From: Halalkalibacter hemicellulosilyticusJCM 9152
GTDB taxonomy: Bacteria > Bacillota > Bacilli > Bacillales > Bacillaceae_D
DNA length: 64,000 nucleotides
Assembly: GCF_000513115.1 (NCBI RefSeq)
Contig: NZ_BAUU01000014.1
Span: forward strand, 1 to 64,000
Direction of reading: 5' to 3'
Every line of letters starts with the position of its first letter. The first letter of the stretch is position 1. The notes under the pieces are model-generated. The model made no database searches. It had not been told where the DNA came from and worked only from the letters and a program-made list of their open reading frames with translations. This document shows, in pieces, positions 9,484-18,201 of the stretch. Both the position numbers and the translations under genes were made by a program.

Positions 9484-10347
9484 TTGTCTGAATTAGGTCA
9501 ACATTTAAAGGAAATTCGGGAGCAAAAAAATATTACACTTGATGATTTACAACGAACGACAAAAATTCAGAAGCGGTACTTAATTGCGATTGAAGAAGGT
9601 CACTATGATCGCTTACCTGGACAGTTTTATGCTAGAGCATTTATAAAAACTTACGCTGAATCAATTGGGTTAGACCCTGAAGAGTTATTTGACCAATTTA
9701 AAAGTGAATTACCTAATCCTCAACAAGAAACAGTTCAGTTGCCGTCACGTACGAAACGTTCCAATATATCAGCAAGGCCAACGAAACGTTCTAAGTCTCA
9801 GCCCGTCTTAACAACGATTTTAACGATTGTCATACTTGCTATTATTGCGATAGCAGCTACAATTATTATTCAAAATTACTTAGCAGCAGATGGAGCTGAG
9901 CAACCTGATATGAATCAAAACGTCGAAGGTGATTTTTATGAAACGGAAGAAGATGGGGACTCTGACGTAAGTGGGGATGAAGAAGATGAAGGTAACGAAG
10001 ATGAATTAGTTGAAGATGAACCTGAGCCGGATCCAATTGAATTAAATTTTGTTGAAACACAAGGAATTACATCATTTTATGAGCTACATGGAGCCTTGTT
10101 TGAGCATGTTCGTATTGAGATGGATGGGACTTCATACATTGACATCCAAAATGGATTAGGACGAACATTATATATGTCAGATACAGGCGAAGATATTGAA
10201 TTTGATTTCTCTGAGGAAGAGGAGTTAATTTTTAACTTTGGACGATCAACCGATGTTCAATTGTTTATTGACGATCAGCCTGTAGATTTCCAAACGGATT
10301 CTGTACATCAAAAAATTCATATTACAATTAGCGATTTTGAAGAATAG
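9484..10347 (+). CDS. rodZ: Cytoskeletal/cell-shape protein RodZ (YmfM)
   Basis: A 287-residue bitopic membrane protein. Residues 1-70 form a Cro/Xre-like helix-turn-helix (LGQHLKEIREQKNITLDDLQ) that in RodZ binds MreB. A basic stretch precedes one transmembrane helix (about 107-130). A very acidic linker follows, then a DUF4115-like extracytoplasmic domain. The TTG at 9484 gives the canonical start and has GGTAGGTG 6 bases upstream. The GTG at 9475 lies within that ribosome site. It sits directly upstream of pgsA, as is usual. Confidence 0.92.
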   Translation: MSELGQHLKEIREQKNITLDDLQRTTKIQKRYLIAIEEGHYDRLPGQFYARAFIKTYAESIGLDPEELFDQFKSELPNPQQETVQLPSRTKRSNISARPTKRSKSQPVLTTILTIVILAIIAIAATIIIQNYLAADGAEQPDMNQNVEGDFYETEEDGDSDVSGDEEDEGNEDELVEDEPEPDPIELNFVETQGITSFYELHGALFEHVRIEMDGTSYIDIQNGLGRTLYMSDTGEDIEFDFSEEEELIFNFGRSTDVQLFIDDQPVDFQTDSVHQKIHITISDFEE

Positions 10348-10348
10348 T

Positions 10349-10376
10349 TGTCACTTGTAATAGTGACAGCTTTTTT
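10349..10376 (+). terminator. Terminator after rodZ
   Basis: TGTCACT and AGTGACA form a 7-bp stem with a 6-base loop, followed by GCTTTTTT. It separates ymfK-rodZ from pgsA. Confidence 0.8.
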
Positions 10377-10483
10377 CATTCATGCCTATTTTAAGGGGCA
10401 CAAATCAGTGGTGAAATGATTTGTTCATATGATACAATATGGATGTTATTCAATCAGTTTGAATTGTGAAAAGAGGGACTATT

Positions 10484-11062
10484 TTGAATTTGCCTAATAA
10501 AATTACGATATCTCGTATATGCTTAATTCCTATTTTTATGATTATTTTGTTAATGCCTTCCTGGGTAGAAGTGTCGTTTCTCGGTACAGAGATGCCACTA
10601 AACCATTTAATTGCCGCTCTTATTTTTATATTGGCTGCAGCAACGGACTGGCTAGATGGTTACTATGCAAGAAAGCTAGGCCTTGTAACGAACTTAGGGA
10701 AGTTTCTTGATCCATTGGCCGATAAATTGTTAATCACCGCAGCTTTAATCGGTTTAGTGGAATTGCAATTGTTGCCTGCTTGGATGGCGATTATTATTAT
10801 TAGTCGTGAGTTTGCTGTAACAGGAATTCGTCTAGTAGCTGCTGCTGATGGCGTCGTGATTGCCGCAAGTTCACTAGGAAAGCTGAAAACGGTCATTCAA
10901 ATCGTAGCAATATCAGCGCTACTTTTACATAATTGGCCATTTCAGCCAATTTCGTTCCCTTTTGCTGGGATTGCTATTTGGGCTGCAACCATTATAACAG
11001 TATTGTCTGGTGTAGATTATTTTCAGAAAAACAAACAGGTATTGATGAATTCTAACGATTAG
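10484..11062 (+). CDS. pgsA: CDP-diacylglycerol-glycerol-3-phosphate 3-phosphatidyltransferase
   Basis: A 192-residue integral membrane enzyme making phosphatidylglycerol-phosphate, the first committed step to phosphatidylglycerol and cardiolipin. The CDP-alcohol phosphotransferase signature D-G-x2-A-R-x8-G-x3-D-x3-D is intact (DGYYAR...GKFLDPLAD). Several hydrophobic helices follow. The TTG at 10484 gives the family start (NLPNKIT) with AAGAGGG 7 bases upstream. A GTG at 10466 is less likely. It is followed by cinA after 12 bases. Confidence 0.94.
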   Translation: MNLPNKITISRICLIPIFMIILLMPSWVEVSFLGTEMPLNHLIAALIFILAAATDWLDGYYARKLGLVTNLGKFLDPLADKLLITAALIGLVELQLLPAWMAIIIISREFAVTGIRLVAAADGVVIAASSLGKLKTVIQIVAISALLLHNWPFQPISFPFAGIAIWAATIITVLSGVDYFQKNKQVLMNSND

Positions 11063-11074
11063 GCGGTCGAACAT

Positions 11075-12328
11075 ATGAATGCTGAAATTATTTCTGTCGG
11101 CTCAGAGTTGCTTTTAGGACAAATTGTAAACACGAATGCAGCGTACCTTTCTAAGGAATTAGCTGGCTTAGGAATAGATGTTTATTACCAAACGACTGTT
11201 GGTGATAATGACAAAAGGTTACGTGCAGTAACAGAAAAGGCTTTGGAGCGAGCTGATGTCCTTATTTTTACAGGCGGTTTGGGACCAACAAAGGATGATT
11301 TAACGAAGGAGACGGTAGCTGCAATTTTAGGGAAATCATTAATTTATGATGAGCCGTCTTTGGCGAAAATAGCTGATTTTTTTAAAAAACGAAATAAACC
11401 AATGTCTGAGAATAATAAGAAACAAGCATTAATCATTGAGGATAGTAAGGTTTTGGTCAATCGATACGGCATGGCTCCAGGCATGGTGATTGAGAGTGGT
11501 GAAAAGTGCATCGTTTTATTGCCGGGACCACCAAAAGAAATGATTCCAATGTTTGACGATGAGCTTCGTCCTCATTTTTCAAATGAAGGCGATTCTTCTA
11601 CTGTTATTGAATCTCGAGTGCTTCGTTTTTTGGGGATAGGTGAGTCACAGCTAGAGACAGAAATTTTGGATCTTATCGAACAGCAAACGAACCCTACCAT
11701 TGCTCCTTTAGCGGGTGATGGAGAAGTAACACTTAGATTGACGGTCAAACATCAAAAAGCCGATTTACGGCAGCAATTGCTAGATGATGTAGAAGGACAA
11801 ATACAAAAACGAGTTGAATCATACTTCTATGGATATGGTGATGCATCGATTGTTGAGCAAACCTTTTTGCAATTACAAGAAAAAAAATGTACGATAGCTA
11901 CAGCAGAGAGTTTTACAGGTGGGTTATTTGCAAAAGAGCTTAGTTCAAATCCTGGCGCGGGTGATGTCCTGTTAGGAGGAATTGTTGCATATGCGACAAG
12001 TGCCAAGAAAGAGCTATTAAATATTTCTGAGCATATCATTGAAAATGAAGGAGTCGTTAGTCATCAGTGTGCGAAAGAAATGGCGCTTCAAGCTAAAAGG
12101 AAATGTAATTCAGATATCGCTATTAGCTTCACAGGTGTTGCTGGTCCAACATCTCAAGAAGGTAAACGAATAGGCGAAGTGTATATTGCCATTGCAGGGA
12201 TTGCTAACGAGCCAGTATCCTATCAATTAGATTTATCTGGTACGAGAAATGAAATTGCAAATAAAGCTGTGAAATATGGCTGCTTTTATTTGTTGAACGA
12301 ATTGAAAAGGTGGAGTAAAACAGAATGA
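11075..12328 (+). CDS. cinA: CinA: competence/damage-inducible protein, NMN amidase
   Basis: A 417-residue two-domain protein. The N-terminal MoeA/MogA-like domain (residues 1-170, with GGLGPTKDDLT) is linked to ADP-ribose pyrophosphatase activity. The C-terminal CinA domain (about 255-410, with ATAESFTGG and SFTGVAGP) is a nicotinamide-nucleotide deamidase. As in B. subtilis and Streptococcus it lies just upstream of recA, but here a DEAD-box gene separates them. The start codon has only a weak ribosome site. The end overlaps the helicase gene by ATGA. Confidence 0.94.
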   Translation: MNAEIISVGSELLLGQIVNTNAAYLSKELAGLGIDVYYQTTVGDNDKRLRAVTEKALERADVLIFTGGLGPTKDDLTKETVAAILGKSLIYDEPSLAKIADFFKKRNKPMSENNKKQALIIEDSKVLVNRYGMAPGMVIESGEKCIVLLPGPPKEMIPMFDDELRPHFSNEGDSSTVIESRVLRFLGIGESQLETEILDLIEQQTNPTIAPLAGDGEVTLRLTVKHQKADLRQQLLDDVEGQIQKRVESYFYGYGDASIVEQTFLQLQEKKCTIATAESFTGGLFAKELSSNPGAGDVLLGGIVAYATSAKKELLNISEHIIENEGVVSHQCAKEMALQAKRKCNSDIAISFTGVAGPTSQEGKRIGEVYIAIAGIANEPVSYQLDLSGTRNEIANKAVKYGCFYLLNELKRWSKTE

Positions 12329-13932
12329 CAACGAATTTTAATGATTTTCAAATTTCAGAACCAATTAAGCGTGCGATTAAAGAGATGGGCTTTGAAGAAC
12401 CATCACCTATTCAAGAGAAAGCTATACCGGTCATCCTTGAAAGAGGAGATGTGATTGGTCAAGCACAAACTGGTACTGGAAAGACAGCGGCATTTGGAAT
12501 TCCGGTTGTAGAAAAAGTAACACAAGAGCGCTATGTACAAGCACTAATCTTAACACCGACAAGAGAACTAGCGATTCAAGTATCAGGCGAATTACAAAAA
12601 TTATCTGTGCATAAAAAAATCCGCACATTACCGATTTATGGTGGACAATCAATTGGACATCAAATTAAAGCTTTGAAGCAAGGAGTTCAGGTCGTAATTG
12701 GGACACCTGGTCGAATATTAGATCATTTACGACGTAAAACGTTAAAGTTAGATCAAGTCCATACAGTTGTATTAGACGAAGCAGATGAAATGCTTGATAT
12801 GGGGTTTGTTGATGATATTGAAACGATTTTGCGTCAAGTAAATCAAGAACGCCAAACCTTATTATTTTCAGCTACGATGCCTCTAGCAATTCGAAAACTA
12901 ACTAAACGATATATGAAGACACCTAAGACGGTTACGATTAACAAAGGTGAAGTAACAGCACCATTAATTAATCAAATGTATTTTAAAGTGTTAGAACGAA
13001 ACAAAATTGATTCCTTATGCCGAATTATTGATAGTGAGGATATCGAGTTAGGTATTTTATTTTGTCGAACGAAAAAAGGTGTGGCTGAATTAACTGAGGC
13101 TCTGCAAGCTCGAGGTTATTTAGCTGATGGCCTGCACGGGGATTTAACACAGTCCCAACGTGATGCGGTGATGAAGAAGTTTCGTGATTCTTCAATTGAA
13201 TTTCTCATTGCGACAGATGTAGCAGCTCGAGGTATTGACGTAGAAAATGTTTCACATGTTATTAATTATGATATTCCACAAGACCCTGAAAGTTATGTTC
13301 ATCGAATTGGTCGAACAGGGCGCGCTGGTAAAAAAGGTTTAGCTTTAACATTAGTGACACCAAGAGAAATGAAACATTTACGTTCAATTGAAAAAGAAAT
13401 TAAGATGCCTATTCCTTCTCAAGATGTACCAACGATTGAAGAAGTAGTAGAAAAGCAACAAAGCTCATGGAAGAAGTTAATTAGTGACCAAGTACAAGAA
13501 GGGGCAAATGAACTATTTTCACCACTCGTTGAAGAAATTTTACAAGAACATCAAGCTGAAGACGTTATTGCTGCTTTATTGAAGATGAATTTTTCAACAG
13601 ATTCTTCCGTTGAAGAATCTGGCTATCAATTTGGTGAAACAGGTGGCGCCAAAGGAATGGTTCGTTTCTTTATTAACGTAGGTCGTAATATTCAATTAAC
13701 ACCGAAAATTCTCGTTGATGAAATTTCCGAATTAGTAGGGATTCCTGCTAAGTCTATCGGAAAAATTGACATATTTGAAAATTTCACATTTGTCGAGGTG
13801 CCTGAAGATGTTGCTCCATTTGTTTATGAAGCCCTTCGGTATTCACGTTTGAATGGTGCTAGAGTGAATTTGGAACCAGCTAAACCTCGTCCAAAGCGTG
13901 AAAGAAGAACCCCTACACGAAATGAACGTTAA
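12325..13932 (+). CDS. DEAD-box RNA helicase with DbpA-type RNA-binding domain
   Basis: A 535-residue ATP-dependent RNA helicase. The core motifs are present: Q-motif, AQTGTGKT (motif I), PTRELA, TPGR, DEAD, SAT, and HRIGRTGRAG (motif VI). After the helicase core comes a linker and a DbpA/CsdA RNA-binding fold (about residues 440-520, MVRFFINVGR). The tail is basic (RPKRERRTPTR). It resembles the CshA/DeaD group, but I do not assign a symbol. Its ATGA overlap with cinA puts it in the cinA operon, a place where B. subtilis has no such gene. Confidence 0.9.
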   Translation: MTTNFNDFQISEPIKRAIKEMGFEEPSPIQEKAIPVILERGDVIGQAQTGTGKTAAFGIPVVEKVTQERYVQALILTPTRELAIQVSGELQKLSVHKKIRTLPIYGGQSIGHQIKALKQGVQVVIGTPGRILDHLRRKTLKLDQVHTVVLDEADEMLDMGFVDDIETILRQVNQERQTLLFSATMPLAIRKLTKRYMKTPKTVTINKGEVTAPLINQMYFKVLERNKIDSLCRIIDSEDIELGILFCRTKKGVAELTEALQARGYLADGLHGDLTQSQRDAVMKKFRDSSIEFLIATDVAARGIDVENVSHVINYDIPQDPESYVHRIGRTGRAGKKGLALTLVTPREMKHLRSIEKEIKMPIPSQDVPTIEEVVEKQQSSWKKLISDQVQEGANELFSPLVEEILQEHQAEDVIAALLKMNFSTDSSVEESGYQFGETGGAKGMVRFFINVGRNIQLTPKILVDEISELVGIPAKSIGKIDIFENFTFVEVPEDVAPFVYEALRYSRLNGARVNLEPAKPRPKRERRTPTRNER

Positions 13933-13946
13933 TCAATCATTTGTTA

Positions 13947-13984
13947 GGTTTGTCCCGAAGACAAGATGTATTTTGGGACAAACC
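13947..13984 (+). terminator. Hairpin after the DEAD-box gene
   Basis: GGTTTGTCCC and GGGACAAACC form a perfect 10-bp stem around an 18-base loop. The following tract is only moderately T-rich (ATTTATTTCCCC). It probably ends the pgsA-cinA-helicase transcript before the recA promoter. Confidence 0.65.
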
Positions 13985-14058
13985 ATTTATTTCCCCTTTT
14001 TACATCCTACTTTATGTTCGTTATCTAACCCATTTAATTTGTTTAACTAAATAAAAAC

Positions 14059-14072
14059 CGAATAAATGTTCG
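14059..14072. promoter_or_regulatory. LexA (SOS) box of recA
   Basis: CGAATAAATGTTCG matches the Bacillus SOS operator CGAAC-N4-GTTCG with one mismatch. It lies just upstream of the recA -35 element. LexA, encoded later in this window, would repress from here. Confidence 0.85.
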
Positions 14073-14081
14073 TAAAAACTA

Positions 14082-14110
14082 TTGGCAAAAGATAAAAAAC
14101 AGGTTATGAT
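14082..14110 (+). promoter_or_regulatory. recA sigma-A promoter
   Basis: TTGGCA (14082-14087) and TATGAT (14105-14110) are separated by 17 bases, 67 bases upstream of the recA ATG and next to the LexA box. Confidence 0.8.
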
Positions 14111-14176
14111 AGTGTTAACTTCTAGAAAGTAAATATAGTAAAAAAGAATAGTTTTATATAGAGGAGAGGTTTAATA

Positions 14177-15226
14177 ATGAGTGAACGTAAAGCTGCATTA
14201 GATATGGCATTACGCCAAATAGAAAAACAGTTTGGAAAAGGGTCTATAATGAAGCTTGGTGAACAAGCTGAACAAAGAGTATCAACGATTTCTAGTGGCG
14301 CTCTAGCTCTTGACATCGCGTTAGGGGTAGGGGGATATCCGAAGGGGCGGATTATTGAAGTGTATGGACCGGAATCATCAGGTAAAACGACTGTTGCATT
14401 ACATGCTATTGCTGAAATTCAACGCAACGGTGGTCAAGCTGCTTTTATTGATGCTGAACACGCATTAGACCCTGTTTATGCGCAAAAGCTCGGGGTCAAT
14501 ATTGATGAATTATTACTTTCACAGCCTGATACAGGTGAGCAAGCATTAGAAATTGCTGAAGCTCTTGTACGAAGTGGTGCAGTTGATATGATTGTTATCG
14601 ATAGTGTCGCAGCACTTGTACCTAAGGCTGAAATTGAAGGAGAGATGGGTGATAGTCACGTAGGGTTACAGGCTCGTTTGATGTCACAAGCACTTCGTAA
14701 GCTATCTGGTGCTATTAATAAATCTAAGACGATTGCGATTTTTATTAACCAAATTCGTGAGAAGGTCGGAGTTATGTTTGGGAATCCAGAAACAACTCCT
14801 GGTGGTCGTGCTTTGAAATTCTATTCCTCTGTACGTCTTGAAGTTCGTCGAGCAGAAACGCTTAAGCAGGGGAATGATATGGTAGGAAATAAGACAAAAA
14901 TTAAAATTGTTAAAAATAAAGTAGCTCCTCCATTTAAAGTGGCGGAAGTTGACATTATGTATGGAGAGGGAATCTCTCGCGAAGGTTCCATTTTGGACAT
15001 GGCAGCTGATCTTGATATTGTTCAAAAGAGTGGGGCTTGGTACTCATTTGAAGGTGAGAAGATGGGGCAAGGTCGAGAAAATGCTAAGCAATACTTGAAG
15101 GAAAATGCTGATGTGACAGAGAATATAGAAGGAATGATTCGTGAGCATTATGGTATTAGTGGTGAGGTACAGGTTGCCGCTCCTTCTGACGAAGAGTTTG
15201 AAGAGGTTCCGTTTGATTTAAAGTAA
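14177..15226 (+). CDS. recA: Recombinase A
   Basis: A 349-residue RecA. It polymerises on single-stranded DNA, drives homologous strand exchange, and as a co-protease triggers LexA self-cleavage. Walker A GPESSGKT is near residues 64-71. Also visible are IDAEHALDP and the L2/signature region ([14 protein letters not shown]). The C-terminus is acidic ([10 protein letters not shown]). GAGGAGAGG precedes the ATG. Transcription is from its own LexA-controlled promoter and ends at a strong terminator, so recA is monocistronic here. Confidence 0.99.
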   Translation: MSERKAALDMALRQIEKQFGKGSIMKLGEQAEQRVSTISSGALALDIALGVGGYPKGRIIEVYGPESSGKTTVALHAIAEIQRNGGQAAFIDAEHALDPVYAQKLGVNIDELLLSQPDTGEQALEIAEALVRSGAVDMIVIDSVAALVPKAEIEGEMGDSHVGLQARLMSQALRKLSGAINKSKTIAIFINQIREKVGVMFGNPETTPGGRALKFYSSVRLEVRRAETLKQGNDMVGNKTKIKIVKNKVAPPFKVAEVDIMYGEGISREGSILDMAADLDIVQKSGAWYSFEGEKMGQGRENAKQYLKENADVTENIEGMIREHYGISGEVQVAAPSDEEFEEVPFDLK

Positions 15227-15250
15227 ATCAATAAACTAAAACGTATGAAC

Positions 15251-15290
15251 AAAGGTATGTTAAGTCAGCATCTGACTTAACATACCTTTC
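15251..15290 (+). terminator. recA terminator
   Basis: AAAGGTATGTTAAGTCAG pairs perfectly with CTGACTTAACATACCTTT around a 3-base loop. The stem is 15 bp or more and very stable. Confidence 0.9.
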
Positions 15291-15362
15291 ATCATTCTTT
15301 CATTTTGAAATAAGAATGTATTAAATTCGAGGAAGAAATGTGGGGAATGCAAAGAGAATGTA

Positions 15363-15394
15363 GGCAAACTCAAAGGAGAGCGCCGGCTTTGCAC
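15363..15394 (+). repeat. Dispersed repeat (inverted copy at 62441-62472)
   Basis: The 32 bases starting GGCAAACTCAAAGGAGA recur in inverted orientation at 62441-62472 with 28 of 32 identities. The block lies in the 295-base gap between recA and the SbcD-like gene. That gap also holds two hairpins and the word ACTGTAACG, which is seen again near 36121. Confidence 0.75.
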
Positions 15395-15401
15395 GTTACA
15401 C

Positions 15402-15434
15402 GTTTTTCTGAAAGAACCCTACTTTCAGAAAAAC
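15402..15434. repeat. Perfect 13-bp inverted repeat
   Basis: GTTTTTCTGAAAG (15402-15414) is followed after 7 bases by its exact complement CTTTCAGAAAAAC. No T-run follows on the + strand. Probably part of a mobile repeat unit. Confidence 0.7.
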
Positions 15435-15469
15435 TAAAAATCACTGTAACGACTCCGCACACTGCTTTA

Positions 15470-15497
15470 AAGAAAAGACTGCTGCGCAGTTTTTCTT
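15470..15497 (+). terminator. Hairpin just upstream of the SbcD-like gene
   Basis: AAGAAAAGACTGC pairs with GCAGTTTTTCTT across a 3-base loop, with one bulged G. It ends 23 bases before the ATG. It could be a terminator for read-through or a leader structure. Confidence 0.5.
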
Positions 15498-15520
15498 ATT
15501 AAAGGAAATGAGGATAAACA

Positions 15521-16510
15521 ATGAAATTTTTGTATGTAACGGATACTCATATACGTGGGACGACTCCTAAAAATCGATTAGATAGCTACGTTGATACATT
15601 AAAGAAAAAATTAGAAGAAGTCATTTCATTGGCAAATGAAGAGCAAGTTGATGTGATTTTACATGGTGGTGATGTTTTTGATCGGCCAGATTTATCACCT
15701 AATGTCGTTGGTCAGTTTGCTAAAATTTTCAAGCGAGCTAACGCTCCGATTTATGTTGTAGCAGGTAATCATGATACGTTTGGACATAATCCGGAGACTC
15801 TCTCTCGTACAATGCTAGGTCTCATGGACTCATTTGGAGTGATGACAGTCATTCATCCGGAACAGCCTTTACAATTTGAATTTAACGGAATTCACATTCA
15901 AATTAGTGGACAACCGTACCATTACGACCTTGATCAACGAGATCCAAAGTTAGATTACTATCCTACTAGAGCCGACCACATAGATGTGGCTATTCATATT
16001 GTTCATAGTATGCTTGTCGAAAAAGCGTTACCAGACGGTGTTGCACACACGTTAATTGATCATATTTGGGGGACGACTGCTGATATAACGTTAACAGGTC
16101 ATTTTCATGGCGGTTTTGGAATAAAAGAGCGAGAAGGTAAATTTATTTGTAATCCAGGAGCGTTAGCAAGAGTGAATAATCATTGGTCTGAAATAAGCCG
16201 TAAACCGAAAGTAATCGTTGGAACAATTGAAAAGGAAATGATCAATCTCCAGGAAAAAACACTTACGTCATCAGAAGCTGGTGAGGCAGTTCTTGATCGT
16301 TCATTTCTAGAAAAAGCCGTTCACCAGGAGGAGAAATTACATTCATTTGTCCAACAAGTAAAAGAGGCATCACAGTTTCAATCTCTAAAAATGGGTGATA
16401 TTATTCTAGAGATAGCATCCTTACAAAATGTAGAAGAAAAAGTGAAGAAGGAAGCATTGCGAAGAATGACACAAGTTGAAGAAAAGTGGAAGGATGGCGA
16501 ATATGAATAA
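15521..16510 (+). CDS. SbcD/Mre11-like metallophosphoesterase (DNA repair nuclease)
   Basis: A 329-residue calcineurin-like phosphoesterase. Metal-ligand motifs are in order: DTHIRG (residues 8-13), HGGDVFDRPD (about 48-57), AGNHDTFGHNPE (about 84-95), HIVHSM and TGHFHGG (about 196-202). This is the Mre11/SbcD pattern, expected to be a Mn-dependent nuclease that works with a Rad50/SbcC ATPase. It is the first of four tightly packed genes. The next gene starts 8 bases before this one ends. B. subtilis has pbpX, not this module, between recA and rny. Substrate specificity is inferred. Confidence 0.87.
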   Translation: MKFLYVTDTHIRGTTPKNRLDSYVDTLKKKLEEVISLANEEQVDVILHGGDVFDRPDLSPNVVGQFAKIFKRANAPIYVVAGNHDTFGHNPETLSRTMLGLMDSFGVMTVIHPEQPLQFEFNGIHIQISGQPYHYDLDQRDPKLDYYPTRADHIDVAIHIVHSMLVEKALPDGVAHTLIDHIWGTTADITLTGHFHGGFGIKEREGKFICNPGALARVNNHWSEISRKPKVIVGTIEKEMINLQEKTLTSSEAGEAVLDRSFLEKAVHQEEKLHSFVQQVKEASQFQSLKMGDIILEIASLQNVEEKVKKEALRRMTQVEEKWKDGEYE

Positions 16511-17936
16511 CATCCATTCGGTGCATATTGAAAATTTCCAATCGCATCTAGATACGTATATTGAATTTGATCAAGGATTAAATATGATTGTTGGTCAGTC
16601 TGATAGTGGAAAGACAGCGATCATACGTGCGCTACGTTGGGTGCTATTTAACCAACCGAGAGGAACGGATTTCTTACGAATATCAGCCGATTTCGTGCGT
16701 GTGACCGTTACGTTTACAAACGGTACAGTCATTTGTCGTGAACGCACAGCTTCGAAAAATCGCTATACGATACGCCAGCAAGAACAAGATGATTTAATAC
16801 TCGAAGGTTTTGGTATACATGTACCAACTGAAGTACTTGAGGCACACGGTATGGGTCATTTACGAGTAGATACTGATCATGATCTTGCTCTTCATGTTTC
16901 TCAGCAATTGGATGGTCCTTTCCTGCTTGAGGAAACAAGTTCAACAAGAGCTAAAGTACTAGGTCGCATTAGTGGTGCACATTTTTTAGACATGGCCATT
17001 AGACAAACAACTAGAGATGTCTCGCAGCTTAATCAACGTACACGACAAGAGGAGGAAACGATTGATAAGCTTAAAAAAGAGCTTGAGCCTTTTGCGCACA
17101 TCGATTTGCTTAAAGAGAAACTTGATCTTGCTGGTCAAGAAATGCAACGAATAGAAACTTTAATGGCAAGAAAAAAACACTTAGAAAAACTAGCTCATAT
17201 CCGTAAGCAAATGATTCAAGAAGAGACTGTGCAACAGAATCGATTAAGACTCGTGAAGGATGTAACGGAATGGGAGAATCGCGTAGTTAGGCTTGAAGCT
17301 ACGTTAAGAAGCTATCAAACACTTATACGTATCCATAAGCGCCAAAAGGTATTGAGTCATGACCTATCCAAATGTTTACTGTGGATTGATAAGACAAAAG
17401 GAATAGAAATAGCTGAACGTCAATACAATCAGCTTGAAAAGGTTGTTGAACGTAGAAGAACACTCAAAACCGTTAGTCAACGTGATGACCGTTTAAAACA
17501 GCAATTTATAAATGTGAAAAGGTCTATTCAAATGACTTCATTTGTGGACGAGCTTAACAGCAATCAAATTCAGCATATAAGCCATGAAAAAGAACGATTA
17601 AAGACATTGAAGAAACTTCAAACCCTTTTTAATAAATCAAATCAGCAGTCCGAAGAAGTAAAAAAAATAATCGATCATTTACCGTCAGTCAATCTTTTGT
17701 TAGAGAGAGTTTCATCTTTAGAAAACGAGCAACAGCAATTACTTAAATTAAACTCTCTACATTCGACCATAAATGAATACGACAGAAGAATGAGAGAGGG
17801 GGCTGCTTTTGTTCAATCGCAAACTGAAATAGTTGAAAAATATGAAGAAGAACGGTTGGAGCTTTTAATTCAGAAAGGTACGTGTCCAACATGTGGTCAA
17901 GAAATTAAAGAAAAGGAACACCACCATTTACTGTAA
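16503..17936 (+). CDS. Rad50/SbcC-like ATPase, N-terminal half with terminal zinc-hook motif
   Basis: A 477-residue protein. Residues 1-60 look like the N-terminal lobe of an SMC/Rad50 ATPase (IENFQSHLDTYIEF) with Walker A GQSDSGKT near 33-40. From about residue 175 it is predominantly heptad-like, charged coiled coil. It ends 13 residues after a CPTCGQ motif (Cys 461 and 464), the Rad50 zinc-hook sequence. There is no ABC signature and no Walker B. Those lie in the protein encoded two genes downstream, so the ATPase appears to be split at the hook. Ribosome site GGAAGGA precedes the ATG, which overlaps the SbcD-like gene. Confidence 0.83.
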   Translation: MNNIHSVHIENFQSHLDTYIEFDQGLNMIVGQSDSGKTAIIRALRWVLFNQPRGTDFLRISADFVRVTVTFTNGTVICRERTASKNRYTIRQQEQDDLILEGFGIHVPTEVLEAHGMGHLRVDTDHDLALHVSQQLDGPFLLEETSSTRAKVLGRISGAHFLDMAIRQTTRDVSQLNQRTRQEEETIDKLKKELEPFAHIDLLKEKLDLAGQEMQRIETLMARKKHLEKLAHIRKQMIQEETVQQNRLRLVKDVTEWENRVVRLEATLRSYQTLIRIHKRQKVLSHDLSKCLLWIDKTKGIEIAERQYNQLEKVVERRRTLKTVSQRDDRLKQQFINVKRSIQMTSFVDELNSNQIQHISHEKERLKTLKKLQTLFNKSNQQSEEVKKIIDHLPSVNLLLERVSSLENEQQQLLKLNSLHSTINEYDRRMREGAAFVQSQTEIVEKYEEERLELLIQKGTCPTCGQEIKEKEHHHLL

Positions 17937-17949
17937 AGGAGGATTTCAT

Positions 17950-18201
17950 ATGTCTGTAGAGCAGCAACTTGAACAAATGAAAAAAGCGATAGAAAAAGCT
18001 CGAGATACAAAATACCGTGCAGAGGCCAAATTAGAAGAGCTTGAGAATCAAAAATCAAGATTACTTGAGGAATTAGATGAATTAGGTGTAAAACCAGAAG
18101 AGTTAGATTCCGAAATTAATCGTTTAGAGCAAACGATTGAAAAGACACTCAAAGAAACGTGGGAATTGATCCCTAAGGAATTGATTGATCATGACAGCTG
18201 A
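17950..18201 (+). CDS. Small coiled-coil protein in the split Rad50 module
   Basis: An 83-residue, highly charged, almost entirely helical protein (repeated Glu/Lys/Leu heptads, residues about 3-70) with no enzymatic motif. AAGGAGG stands 7 bases before the ATG. Its last 11 bases overlap the next gene. I do not recognise a family. By position it may be a structural link between the N-half and C-half ATPase proteins; this is inference. A sequencing error creating an artificial boundary is possible, but the strong ribosome site argues for a real gene. Confidence 0.72.
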   Translation: MSVEQQLEQMKKAIEKARDTKYRAEAKLEELENQKSRLLEELDELGVKPEELDSEINRLEQTIEKTLKETWELIPKELIDHDS

